A stretch of 64,000 nt of DNA from Hypomesus transpacificus (lineage: Eukaryota > Chordata > Actinopteri > Osmeriformes > Osmeridae): positions 1,276,154 through 1,340,153 of the forward strand of contig NC_061067.1 of NCBI RefSeq assembly GCF_021917145.1, read 5' to 3'. A program made the translations under genes and the position numbers. The notes below the pieces were generated by a model, which worked only from the letters and a program-made list of their open reading frames with translations, was not told the DNA's origin and ran no database searches. Below are positions 41,846 to 59,493 of the stretch, one piece after another. The first letter of the stretch is position 1; every line of letters begins with the position of its first letter.

Positions 41846-44800
41846 ATGTCAGAGCAGAGGCAACGCACTCTGTCCACCTCAGGAGAGGCTCTCTATCTGG
41901 TTCTGGGTCTGGACAAGACCTGCTCACAGGACGACATCAAAAAGTCTTACAGGTAGTAAACACATCTACAAATGGACAATACGACGCAGCAGAATAACAT
42001 TGACTGTGTCATGAGAGAGGTGTAACCGCCAATGTCGACACAAGGAATTGACAGCGGCACGAGCATCTCTATCGGTTGACGGATTGCGAACATTACAACA
42101 ATTAGGGCTGGAGTGACCTTTTCTATGACATTTGCGATGCTCTTGAGCTCATGTGTTGCAGGTGCAATGTCACCACTGAGACTAGGCGCCGCACAGACTG
42201 TTTAATGGGGAAATGAAGTGACTGTCTGTGTCTGTTGATTGAAAGAGGTTACCTTGTTTCTGTTGACTGTTGAATGAGGTTGCTGAGGTCTGTTGTCAGT
42301 TGAAAGAGGTTGATAAGAGAACAGAGCAGACACTGAAAAGTAACAACATGAAGGATAAAACCGAAGAAGAAAAAATACTTTTGGAGAATGACTAACTGAT
42401 ACAAGTCCTTTTATAATCACAGCCAATGATTGTCTGACAGCTGCATGAATACAATATGACTTCCACAAAACTGAAATATTAATACTGCAGAGCAGATGGC
42501 AGGCCTTGTTCTGCTTAGGTCAGGCCTTATAAAAGACTCCCTCGTTTGCTGTGTGTGCCTGTTGCTGCGCTTTTTACGTTTATTTCCTTTCAACAGACCC
42601 TAAAGTACCTAACTGTGTGTGTGTGCGTGTGTCTGTTTTCCCATCCACGAGTGCTTGAAAACAAATCACACCCCCCATTGGGAATGGCATGGCCCTGTCA
42701 GCATGGCTGTAGTTCTACTTTCTATGCACACACTGCCTCTTCCTCTGCTACACAATGCAGCCGCAGGAAGATGCATCTTTACCTGGGAGATCAGCTATAA
42801 TGGAGGCCCACAGGCCCTGATGGTAGGAGTAGAATAGTGCTGCTTTTATCTGGCTGCCATGCGGTGTGTTGTTACTTGATCACCAGACAGGGTGATCTGA
42901 CCGCCAAATTTAGGAATACATTGTTGTCACACTGAGTTCTTAAGCCGTAAATGCTGTTAGTGTAATTATCTTTTCTCATAATCTATGTCTGAAGAGTTGT
43001 TTCGGGCATGAACCTAATTCCCTGCTGTATGGATTTTTTGAATCCTTGACATTCATATTTTCACTAATCTTGAGTTTTTCAGCTATCAATTCTCATCGCA
43101 TGTTCTTAAAACAAGTCACATCCTTATGGCTTAATAAAATGAATTCCTTTTCGAACTCATACACACGCCTCTACATAAGTACTCTTTAAATGATGTAATT
43201 TAAATTCACTTTTGGGACAATTCACATGGTTAGCGTTGGAGCAGCACTTGTTTGTTGTTAATGAATATGTAATCATAGCAGCAGTTCCCGAGCCGGTTGC
43301 CTTGATTAAAAATGAACGAGCATGATGCTCGTGGCATCATAAAATGTTGATGCAAACATTAGAACTTGGGGTGGAACTTAGGATGTAAAAAGATATCGCT
43401 AGAATTTGAAAACTTTTGAAAACAAATTTTAAAACAAATAAATTTTGAAAACAACCTACAAATATATGTTTATTAAATACTACAGTGTCCGTGAACTGTT
43501 GGTTTAATCCATGACAAGCAGATCTGTCTTGTCAAACTGGAGATCCCCTTCCCACTGACATATGAGCATCACTATAATACACACTCTCAGCGGTTGGTAG
43601 TTGACAAGAATTTAGGCCGTAGGAAACACATGAATCAGCCGTGATCAAGTTACCCATATCTATTCACTCTTCCAGGCCTCACTTAAACCCCTATCCCCCT
43701 TTTTGCCACTTTGAGACACCTCTACAGTTAAGTTAAACTTCTTCATTAACTAATTTGCGTTAATTCCTGCTACAATCCATTTTTTCAGAAAACTTGCGTT
43801 AAGATATCACCCGGATAAGAACCCTGAGAATCCTGATGCCACAGATAAGTTCAAGGAGCTGAATAATGCCCACTGTGTCCTGTCTGACACCACCAAGAGA
43901 AACATCTACGACAAATATGGTTCACTGGGGCTGTACGTGGCCCAGCAGTTTGGAGAGGAAAACGTCAATACATACTTCCTGCTGTCCAGTTGGTGGGCAA
44001 AGGTCTGTAGATCTCTCTCTTTCCAGATCATGTACGTGTTTCCCAATTTCTTGGCTTCAATTTGAAGATTTCACATTCATACAGCATGTATCGGACTCCC
44101 ATAACGTACACGTTTGCTCGTACACTTCTCTCCCTCCCTGTGCATCCAGGTTATAGAGGGTTGTTTTAGGCGTGAATGTTGGAACTGTGTTTTTGATCTG
44201 GCGTCCTCAGGGGTTGTTTGCAGTGTGCGGCGTGCTGACAGGCTGCTACTTCTGCTGCTGTCTGTGTTGTTGCTTCAACTGTTGCTGTGGGAAGTGTAAA
44301 CCCCACACGCCGGGAGACGACAACCCTGACAGCTACGCGTCTCCAGAAGACCTGGAAGAGCAGATACGCACAGACATGGAAACAGGTGAGTCTCACGCAC
44401 ACACGCTGAAGCTTGAATCTGGAACCACATCATGCTTGTGTGGTGAGCAAACCTGTTTAAAACATTCCAGATTCGCAGCTTCATAGTCTCAGTAACTCTT
44501 TAATAAACTCTTAATCTCAATAACTCAGCTTGCTAACACCACTGATAACACAATTTTATTTTGAATATGTGGAGTAGATACTTGAGACAGATGTTTTGCG
44601 TGTGATCCATTGTTCTGGTGCCAGTTAACAGTGGGAGGGTCTTTTCATGTTTTCTGCAGTCGTCAACATAACTAATAATTACAGTCTCTGCGTCACCTCG
44701 CTAAATGCGTTTCCATGGCAGTTATTTTGAGCCATATCTTGATAAAAGGGGAAACAATGGCTTTTGTTTCCGGCAATCACTGCAAACTAATTTGACACTA

Positions 44801-45343
44801 AATAAGCATTCAACTTCCTTTCCAAACACTTAGCTTGTGACAAATTTGTTGTTTGTGATTACTTATTTAATCTAAACCAAGAAGAATCAAAACGTTCCAA
44901 AGCAAAAAAGGGTTCTACTCAAATGGTACAATGTTTGAGTACATAATAATTAGGCACATCTTCGCACCTGTGTCTTCTTTGTAAGAGCACACTATAGGCT
45001 GAAAAAGGCTGTAACACCTGTGTAAGAAGCTAATAGATCCATATATTTCGACAAGAGATTAAGACATTACTAGACATTTTATGGACATCCGAAGGGTACT
45101 GAGATCTAACACCAACCAGGATATATGCTGGTCATCTCCTGACAAAGAAATACAGTTACAGATTCGGAGTTCAGTTTAACTCCAAAGGTACATGTATGAG
45201 GTGGACTGACAAACCCCCCAAACAACACTTCAAAAAAAGCTTGTCTCCTCTCTTCAGATGTTGACACCCCCATTATAACTCAGCCAGTCAATGCAAGTGA
45301 GAAGACCCAGCTGATTGGTGATGGACGACGCGCCTACACCTGA
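41846..45343 (+). CDS. dnajc5b: DnaJ homolog subfamily C member 5B (cysteine-string protein beta), 193 aa, four coding exons
   Basis: Exons 41846-41952, 43789-44002, 44211-44385 and 45258-45343 sum to 582 nt with phases fitting. Human DNAJC5B is 199 aa. The protein opens [20 protein letters not shown], then a J domain with HPD at residues 43-45, which activates Hsc70. A linker [20 protein letters not shown] follows, then the cysteine string (12 Cys between residues 113 and 136), which is palmitoylated to anchor CSP proteins to secretory and synaptic vesicles. Then comes [14 protein letters not shown] and a short tail. The start ATG lies inside a larger exon whose 5' end I could not fix. Intron 1 is 1.8 kb with no other gene. 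The family could also be read as dnajc5g-like, but the neighbours pde7a, trim55 and crh match human DNAJC5B. Confidence 0.92.
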
Positions 45344-45554
45344 GGAACATCATGACGAACAGAGGAATATGGAAGTGCTCCAGCTTATAAAACCTGATAA
45401 CATTTACAACTCCAGGATATTTGTAAATACGATATTTAAGTGTGTCAATCGTTACTGGACAGTTATTGTGTTTTCTGGAAATACTCAAATACAATATTCT
45501 TAATGTCGCTTAACTGGAGGTTATTATGTCTAGAAATTCATATATTTTTTCTGC

Positions 45555-45560
45555 AATAAA
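45555..45560 (+). terminator. dnajc5b: Poly(A) signal of dnajc5b
   Basis: AATAAA in CTGCAATAAAGACATTC, about 210 bp after the stop codon. Confidence 0.75.
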
Positions 45561-45698
45561 GACATTCAGTCATTTACATATCTATTTTTTGTATTTTCAC
45601 TTGTAAGTTACCAAATTGTCTCCGGACTTTGCTTCCACATATTCCTGAGCAATGAAAACAAGACGTTTTAAAGGGAGTAAAAAAAAAAAAAATTACCC

Positions 45699-45786
45699 TC
45701 CTTCGAGCCGGATTTGAACCAGCGACCTAAGGATTACAGTTCAGAGACTCTACAGTCCTCCGCTCTACCAACTGAGCTATCGAAGG
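45699..45786 (-). tRNA. tRNA-Tyr (GTA) with a 14-nt intron
   Basis: On the minus strand the acceptor stem CCTTCGA pairs with TCGAAGG and is followed by discriminator A. The D arm TAGCTCAGTTGGTAGAGC is an intact A box. The anticodon region reads GGACTGTAGA, then GTCTCTGAACTGTA, then ATCCTTAGG. This is the standard tRNA-Tyr layout with the intron one base 3' of the anticodon. The T arm GCTGGTTCAAATCCGGC is an intact B box. Downstream on the minus strand is a run of about 14 T (plus-strand A run at 45679-45692), a strong Pol III terminator. It is probably functional. Confidence 0.95.
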
Positions 45787-45989
45787 GGCCACATTCCAGA
45801 GGCAAAAACTTGGCAATTTAAAGTATTAAATAGTGACTTTTATATATATATCTTGTTTTAAGATCTTAACAGCGACATATTTCGATTAATCGTGAGCTAT
45901 TAAAATTCTTTCTAGTTTGTTTTGTGTTGCCATGATTACAGTTTCACAAGGGGAATTAGCGGCACCCGGAGCACATTCGACTGGCTATC

Positions 45990-46110
45990 GCGACCAATTA
46001 GCTACCTCGGTTCAAGGTTCGAGGGCCAATCGGATTCTCACTGTCCAATTGCGTCAGTCCGATTGCGCCAATCGGAACACGTACATCTCCAATTACGTCA
46101 CGCCGAGCTG
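45990..46110 (+). promoter_or_regulatory. CCAAT-cluster promoter of the DUF6729/transposase-like gene
   Basis: Five CCAAT boxes lie in about 100 bp: 45994, 46026, 46045, 46068 and 46089. Spacing is 19-32 bp. A CRE-like TACGTCA at 46094-46100 and a TGCGTCAG-type half-site near 46050 are also present. NF-Y plus CREB/ATF sites are typical of TATA-less cellular promoters. The cluster lies about 150 bp before a good splice donor (GCAAAG|GTAAAT, exon end 46257) that would close a non-coding first exon. Start sites are inferred. Confidence 0.65.
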
Positions 46111-46710
46111 AGCCGTAGCAACGGCGTCCACGACCCCAGAGACCCCCGCCGAGGTTGACCCCCGCCGAAGTTGTGAGATGAGTGACAGTAGTCGCGTCAG
46201 TTCATTCATTGAAGGATACGCTCTTTCAAGTTGTCTGTAGTACCGCGCACCGCAAAGGTAAATACATACATAGCTAATCAAAATAATTTTCCGTTTGACA
46301 TTTCAATACATGTTAGCATTCATCGGGTCAATGACAAGTAATATCACGAATATTAGAGTTTGTCATTTCAGAGTTTGTCATGTAGGCTAGTTAGTAGATT
46401 TCCTCAGGTAGTATTGCTGTCATTTAGCTAGCTACTTTTATAAGGGATTACTAATAGGTTACTGTAGCGACAGATGTTATTCCGACTAGCAAAAGCAATA
46501 TTTAACCTGTTATATATAATATATGTCACTGGGGACAAAACGAAATAAATATAACTTTTTCACTTGTGGTAATAAAGTGACCCAGAACAAGTACAAACAT
46601 ATTCTTCTGGAAATAGTAGCCAGCTAAATATTTGAAATGTTAAAAAGCTAATTATAACAATAAATACATGTTATTGTACTAGTGTAAAAATCGCTCCTTT
46701 TACCTATTAG

Positions 46711-49700
46711 ATGTCGAGTTCAAAGAGCCACAAAGGAATGGGGGATGGGGAATGGATGTCCCGTTTGAGGAGGTTTGCCAGCTCTGGGGTTTGGCCTGCT
46801 GATGCAGGCAACAGGCCAGCCCCAAGACAGAAGAGGTGGTATGACCTCTTTCAAAAGGTATATAAAATGAGCAAAAGATCACAGAAAAAAAATTCTGATG
46901 GCCTATAAAAGATGACTGAATTGCCAGAAATACCAGTCACAGTATGGGTCCTTGATAAACATAATGAACAGCAACTTCAGTGTCAATGTCATGTTTAGTC
47001 ACCAATAGAAGATATGTCAAAACGCTCCATTTCTATTGGGTTGTTTTCGTTAAAAAAGTGTTTGTTTTATTTGGAACAGATTGAGAAGTGCCCGTTACAG
47101 TCAGGGGGTCAAAGAATGCTGTTTGGTGGGACACAGCAGTGTGCTTGTGGCTTTCACAACCCAAAGGTAATGTGAATGAGACTTCTTGACACCAAAACAC
47201 TAAAAGAATCACTATGTGATGTGCTCAGTAATGTGATGTCTGACATGGATCTCTCTGTCCTTAATACAGCCAACCACTGGGCAAACTGTGGCAGAGACCT
47301 CTACCTGTGCTGCCCCTCCCCCACTGGGAACAGCCTCTACCTCAGCCTCTGCCTCTGCCCCTCCTCCACTGGGAATGGCCTCAGCCTCTGCCTCAGCCCA
47401 TGTCCCAGCACGGCCCACACTGAATTTGTCCATGGTGAGTATTTCAATATTATTGTCATACAAGCTTTCAAATATGGACAACCACTGATTACATATGATG
47501 ATGGCAAAATGGAAGAGCATTTCAGGTTTACAATGTATTCCTTTGATAAATGCTCTAATTGTCACCACAGTTTTCTAAACCACGATTTGGAGGCTCACAT
47601 GGCGCTGCTGCAAAGCCAAATGTGAATGTGGTTAGGAAAGCAAAGGTAAATATGATTATATGTAAATATAATATAATACATATTTATAGGTTAATATGAG
47701 CAAACCTACATCTTAAGAGCTTGATTTGAGTCCATTGATTTCTACTTTTTACAAATGCTTCCCCCCATCCTTCTCCCAGCCTCTGTCCAGTCCACCCACC
47801 ATGACAGGAGACACCCAGGCCACTGCCAGCTCACCCATGGCCTCTGTGAGGACCACCCCACCTGGCTTTGGTTCCCCTACAGCCTCTGTGAGGACCACCC
47901 CACCTGGCTTTGGTTCCCCTACGGCCTCTGTGAGGACCCCCCCACCTGGCTTCGGTTCCCCTATGGCCTCTGTGAGGCCCAGAACACCATCAAGCCCTGC
48001 CGTGGCTTTTGTGAGGACGGAATCACCGCTCTCAAAGCCCCCATCCACCCCCTACAAAGCCTCCATGAGGACAACTTCTCGCTCCAGCCCTGCGATGACC
48101 TCTGTGAGGCCCAGCACAGCTTCCAGCCTCAGCACTGTTGTCTCAGAGACCAGCACCAGCCCTGCAATGGCTGCTGTAAGTGTTGTGTTCTTGGAACTGT
48201 TTTAGTTTTATAAGATGAGGTTGTTCTCATATGATTGGGCTATTCTGTTTTTATAAATATATTTATTTCTCTTGTTTTGTAACAGGATGTGCATGATGAG
48301 GATGAGCTTGCTGCTCCTGGCCCTGCTCCTGGTCCAACTCCTGACTTCTGGCTTCCTGTCAGAATGAAGGAGACGATCCCAGTTCAGGACCAACGGTGGA
48401 TTGCGTCCACCCTTTTTCAGTCTGGCAAGCTGCGTTTGAACTTGAAGCTCTGGTATGAGCCACCAGCCTCTGCCCTGATATACCACCAGGCTCCAACACC
48501 GGACCGCTTTTTTGCCCACAGGCTCTTGGTATGGATGCCCTATCACTTGTGGAAAGTGAGGGTAGTCTGCCAAACCTGTGGGAAGCAGCTGACGGGGTAT
48601 GGTGTGCACAAGAGGGTGCGTAAGGTCCTGGACGTGGACCGCTACTACCTGATGGTGACGGAGACACTCAGGTGCACTGTGTGTCGCCTGACCCATCTGG
48701 CAACCAGTCAGGCTGTCCTGGACCAGCTGGACCTGCCTCACAGGAGGAAGTTCAGGATGATCCTGACACGCTTGTGAGTTAAAAATCTACAATCATTTTC
48801 TGATAATGCCTGCTGCAGGTCCTTACATAATTGAACAAGTTCTTGAAACTTATCTGTCTTTTCTTCAAGGTATGCTTGTGACATACGGGTCATCCGCATG
48901 TTGCGGGAACGGACCCTCGGCAATAGCCCGGCGTGCCTGGTGAAGCAGCTGCGGGAGAACCATGGGGAGGAGTGGTTGGACCGCCTGGCCGACTACTTGG
49001 GGGAGTGTGCGGCCTTCGTTGACCAGCCCAGCCTCTTCCCAGTGACCTGCCAGGAACCTCCACAGCCCCTCGATGTCCCAACCAGCCGGTGGGTGCTGTC
49101 GGTGTACGGCAGGGACATCATCAGCCGGATGGACCATATAAAGGCGTCCATCACGTCAACCTTTGGTAACATTTTGAAGATGGACTCCACCAAAAAGGTA
49201 ATAGGATGAAGAAAATCCATAGTGTAAATTATGTACAACACAATGAAAACATGAAACCTCAATGATTTGTATTCTTACAAGCACACATACACACACACAT
49301 CCATGCCTTTGATTAGACTGCAGTAATACATGAATAAATAAATACACTTCTGTGTTTATTTAACAGACTTTCTTTTGAAACCTCTCATGAAGTTTTTTGT
49401 GTGAATTTTGTCATTTCAGATGACAAAGAAGCTGGCTGGTGCAGCAAAGGGCACTGCATTCTGGGTGACCTCGGTGGGGAATGAGATCGGCCAGGTCCTC
49501 ATCAGTGTCCTGACTGCCCAGGAGGGACCGGGGCTGGACCCGATGGTCTCTGGCCTCATTGAGAGGTACACCCAGGCAGGTGCAGCTCCCCCGGTCCTGC
49601 TCTATGTGGACTGTGGCTGCTGCTCAGAGGAGGGGGAGACCAAGCTTCAGGCCAGGTTTGGTGGGTGGCCTGACCTGAAAATAAGGCTGGACATCTGGCA

Positions 49701-52672
49701 TTTTATGCGACGGCTGGCCGTGGGATGCACCACCGATGCCCATGCCCTGTACCCCCTCTTCATGAGCCGCCTGTCTGTGTGCCTGTTCGAGTGGGACGCA
49801 GCAGACGTAGCCCTACTGCGAAGGGTGAAGAGGGAGCAGCTCAAAAGGGAGGGTGTGCCCCTCATCACCAGTGACATGGTGGACAAGGCCATCACCAAGG
49901 CTGAGCTGTCCCAGTTCTGCAGGCGGAGGACACGTGGAGTGGACGCCACGGTCCTCCGCATTGAGCAGCTGCTGCAGGAGCTGATGGGGGAGAAGGGGAG
50001 AGACCTGCTCGGGGTTCCGCTGCTGGACCAGCCTAAGATGGAGCACATCTGGCGCACCCAGAAGAGGCACGTGAAGTGCATCCAGGATGTGCCAGGTGTA
50101 CTCCTGTACACTGAGACAGGCAGTTCCACCAGGGAGGGGATCCAGCTGACCACATACAGGTGTGCAAGAGGCTCCACCTCCTTGGAGTCCTTCCACTGCC
50201 ACCTGAACAGGTTTATTCCAGGTTGGTGTAGATCTTCATCTAAACATTATTCTTAATAATGAAATTATATTCAAATAGCCTTATTAATCATTGTTCACGT
50301 TCTCTCTTTTTTTTTAGGAACGAGTGCAAACCTGCTCAACTTCCAGCTGTACCTCCTGGAAGGCCTGAACAGGTGGAACCAGAACCGGGCAGCGGCCTCC
50401 ATCACCACCAAGCGCATGGCGCTGTTGACGTACGCGGGGGACGTGCTGGAGTCCGTCAACAGCAACAGCCTGAAGGTGTTTGGAAGGAAGTATGTCCCCT
50501 CCTTCATCCCGCCGAGAAAGTACACCGGTAAGTCTCAGGGCAAATATGAATAGAAATAATGATGTTGTTGAGAGCTCAGTATTTATGCATCATGGTAAGT
50601 TCCATATCTGTTTTTTAATACTCATTAGCATTGCATTGTTGTTCATGTTCAGGAGAGTTGCTTGGGGTGAACTACCTGCTTAGGCAGACAGGGCAGCCCT
50701 TGCAGGACATGGACCCCGACTCTGAGGAAACAGACCAACTGCTGGAGGACCACGCCACAGAGGAGGAACAGGCGGATGAAGGGTTTGAGGATGACGAACA
50801 GGACCTCACTATTGGTAGTGTTTCGGAAGACCTCCCGTCTTCCGCCCTGCCTTCCACCACCCTGCCTGTGGTCCCCACCCTGCCCCTCACCTCCTCCACC
50901 CTGCCTTCCACCACCCTGCCTGTGGTCCCCACCCTGCCCCTCACCTCCTCCACCCTGCCTTCCACCACCCTGCCTGTGGTCCCCACCGTGCCCCTCACCT
51001 CCTCCACCCTGCCTTCTAACACCCTGCCACTCACCTCCTCCACCCTGCCTTCCACCACCTTGTCTCTAACCACCTCCATCCTACCTGTCACCACCACCAC
51101 TCTGCCTGTCACCCCCATGCCTGTAGCTACCACCCTGCCTCCCCCCATAACCCAGCCTTGTGTCCCAGGTGCCTCCTCACAGGTGCCTGAAGAACAGCTG
51201 GTATGTTAACTTTCTACTAGTAATTAACTGTCATTCATAGAAACTAACAAGTTCAGTAGTTAGGAAAGTGTCTGAATACAAGCGCAATTCATTATTAGGA
51301 ACAACACACAGTAATTGACAGCAAACAAATAAAACACACAGCAGCAGCAGTCAATATAACATACCTTTGCCATGAGGTGTTCAGCGCTAATGTGAAATTG
51401 TTCAATGTTTCAGGCTGTGGACGAGCATGGCATGCCAGGCATGGATCGGGTGGATAGACTGGCAGAGTGCTTAGTGGAGCTGAGGCATCAGACCAACATG
51501 ACCCTCGATAACCAGCAGGTCAGCAAGACATTCATTGTACAACAGATATTTGTTTATATATTTATAATATATAAACATATAAAATATATGTTTTCTTTCC
51601 TTCTTAGGTCAGCAACATTGTGGGGCTGTGGCAAGACCTGCTGGATTACGACAAGCAGAGGGTCGTGTTTGCTGCGCGGCATCTGGACAGGCTGATAAAG
51701 GGAAGGTTCCGCCACAAAAAAAAGGTGGAGTTCACGCCAGGTGTGGAGAGTGTGGAGAGGTGTGTCCTGGGGTCCACTGGTTCGCCTGCTCAGTGGCCAG
51801 ACTGCTGCCGCCTTGTGGAGGCCATCTTTGTCCGGCTCTCGGACATCCATAAGAGTCCCAGGAAGCAGGGGAAGAGCAGCATGTCCAGGTGGACTCTGAT
51901 CCTGCAGGACTACCGCAAGGTCCGGCAGCTCATCCTGGGCAATGGGGCCATCATGCAGGGCACCACCCTGCAGCTGGTGGAGGTGAACCAGTCGACCCTC
52001 TCCCAGTGGTACAACCGGAGGGTGAAGAGGCAGGATCTGGCTGTGCTGCAGCAGGGCATAAACTTGCCAGGTCCTCTGTCTGTGGCTACCGAGCCTCTCC
52101 CGCCTGCCAACGTCCGCCCTGCTGTTGCTCCACCTCAACCCCAGGGAGCATCCCACACCTACCACCTGCCGCAGAGCACAGCAGGGCAGGCAAAGACCAA
52201 GAGGCGGGCAACATATGCAGCCACAGCACCACCTCCAGCGGTCCGACCCAGGCTGGCAGCCCAGAGGCAGCTCTTCCCTGGCCCTTCAGCCGCCCTTGGA
52301 GCCCCCACTCCCATCCCTATCATGCCCCGCCCTACCATCATTGCCCCTCGCCCTGCTGCCGTCCCCACTGTGGTGTTTGTCTCCCGAGCCCCTGGTATGA
52401 GGGCACCCTCTGCCCCCTCTCCATTGATGGTCCCCCAAGCCCTGCGTTTTGTCCCACCCTCTTCCTGCACCACCCACCTTCCCCAGCTTCGTCCTGCTCC
52501 TGGTCCAGCTCCCCGTGCCCACCAGAGGAGAGTGGAGGCCAACAAATGCTGGAGGTGTGGCCAGAACAGAACGGCAGAGACTGGCCACAGCCAGTATAAG
52601 GGGACTGTTTACTGCCCCTCTGCAGAGACTCTGTCCAGAGAGCAGTGGCTAGAGGAGCAAAAAAATAAATAA
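46711..52672 (+). CDS. Intact transposase-like protein with DUF6729-type Cys domain, 1,471 aa, 12 coding exons
   Basis: Exons: 46711-46857, 47080-47166, 47270-47434, 47571-47645, 47780-48175, 48286-48773, 48870-49197, 49420-50221, 50318-50527, 50653-51200, 51414-51518 and 51608-52672. All borders are GT-AG and the sum is 4,416 nt with no stop. Residues 1-78 are a small N-terminal module (C53, C70, C72). Residues 80-290 are a low-complexity Ser/Pro/Ala/Thr linker. About 315-540 resembles Pfam DUF6729 (FFAHRLLVWMPYHLWK; C385-x2-C388, C420-x2-C423; CDIRVIRMLRERTLGNSP). About 540-900 looks like an RNase-H-type transposase core: D558 in KMDSTKK, D626 in LLYVDCGCC, then LDIWHFMRRL, and E818 in GSTSLESFHCHLNRFIPG. 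A Ser/Thr/Pro minisatellite linker follows, then a basic HTH-like block (GLWQDLLDYDKQR) and a C-terminal knuckle C1431-x2-C1434-x9-H1444-x8-C1453. From memory this is a multi-copy fish family; Kolobok, KDZ or another superfamily is unresolved. It is a complete transposon gene or a domesticated one. Confidence 0.88.
47840..47980 (+). repeat. Coding 42-bp minisatellite (SVRTTPPGFGSPTA units)
   Basis: Three nearly identical 42-bp units (47840-47881, 47882-47923, 47924-47965), then a partial fourth, all in frame within exon 47780-48175. Each adds 14 residues. Confidence 0.95.
50850..51011 (+). repeat. Coding 54-bp minisatellite (STTLPVVPTLPLTSSTLP units)
   Basis: Three 54-bp units (starts 50850, 50904, 50958), followed by shorter degenerate copies to about 51140, in frame within exon 50653-51200. 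It encodes a Thr/Pro/Ser-rich linker. Confidence 0.95.
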
Positions 52673-52687
52673 TTCTTTGGGCCTTTG

Positions 52688-52813
52688 TATATAGTTTTCA
52701 TTGTTTAGATATAGTTAATGCTTAGATTTCCCGTGTGTATATCGTTTTCATTGTTTAGATATAGTTTATGCTTAGATTTCCATTGTGTATATAGTTTTCA
52801 TTGTGTAAATATT
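52688..52813 (+). repeat. 50-bp tandem repeat just after the transposase-like ORF
   Basis: Two full units (52688-52737 and 52738-52787) plus about half of a third, beginning TATATAGTTTTCATTG. It starts 15 bp after the stop codon, so it is in the 3' UTR or at the element edge. Confidence 0.93.

Positions 52814-59493
<6,680 letters not shown>

Noticed and set aside
47755-48213. Alternative plus-strand frame (Cys/Trp/His-rich) over exon 47780-48175
   Set aside because: It is a frame shadow of the tandem repeat; the chosen frame is the only one that joins in phase to both neighbouring exons.
49647-50202. Minus-strand ORFs of 129-176 residues opposite the transposase-like core
   Set aside because: They are shadows of the plus-strand coding exon, with no conserved features.
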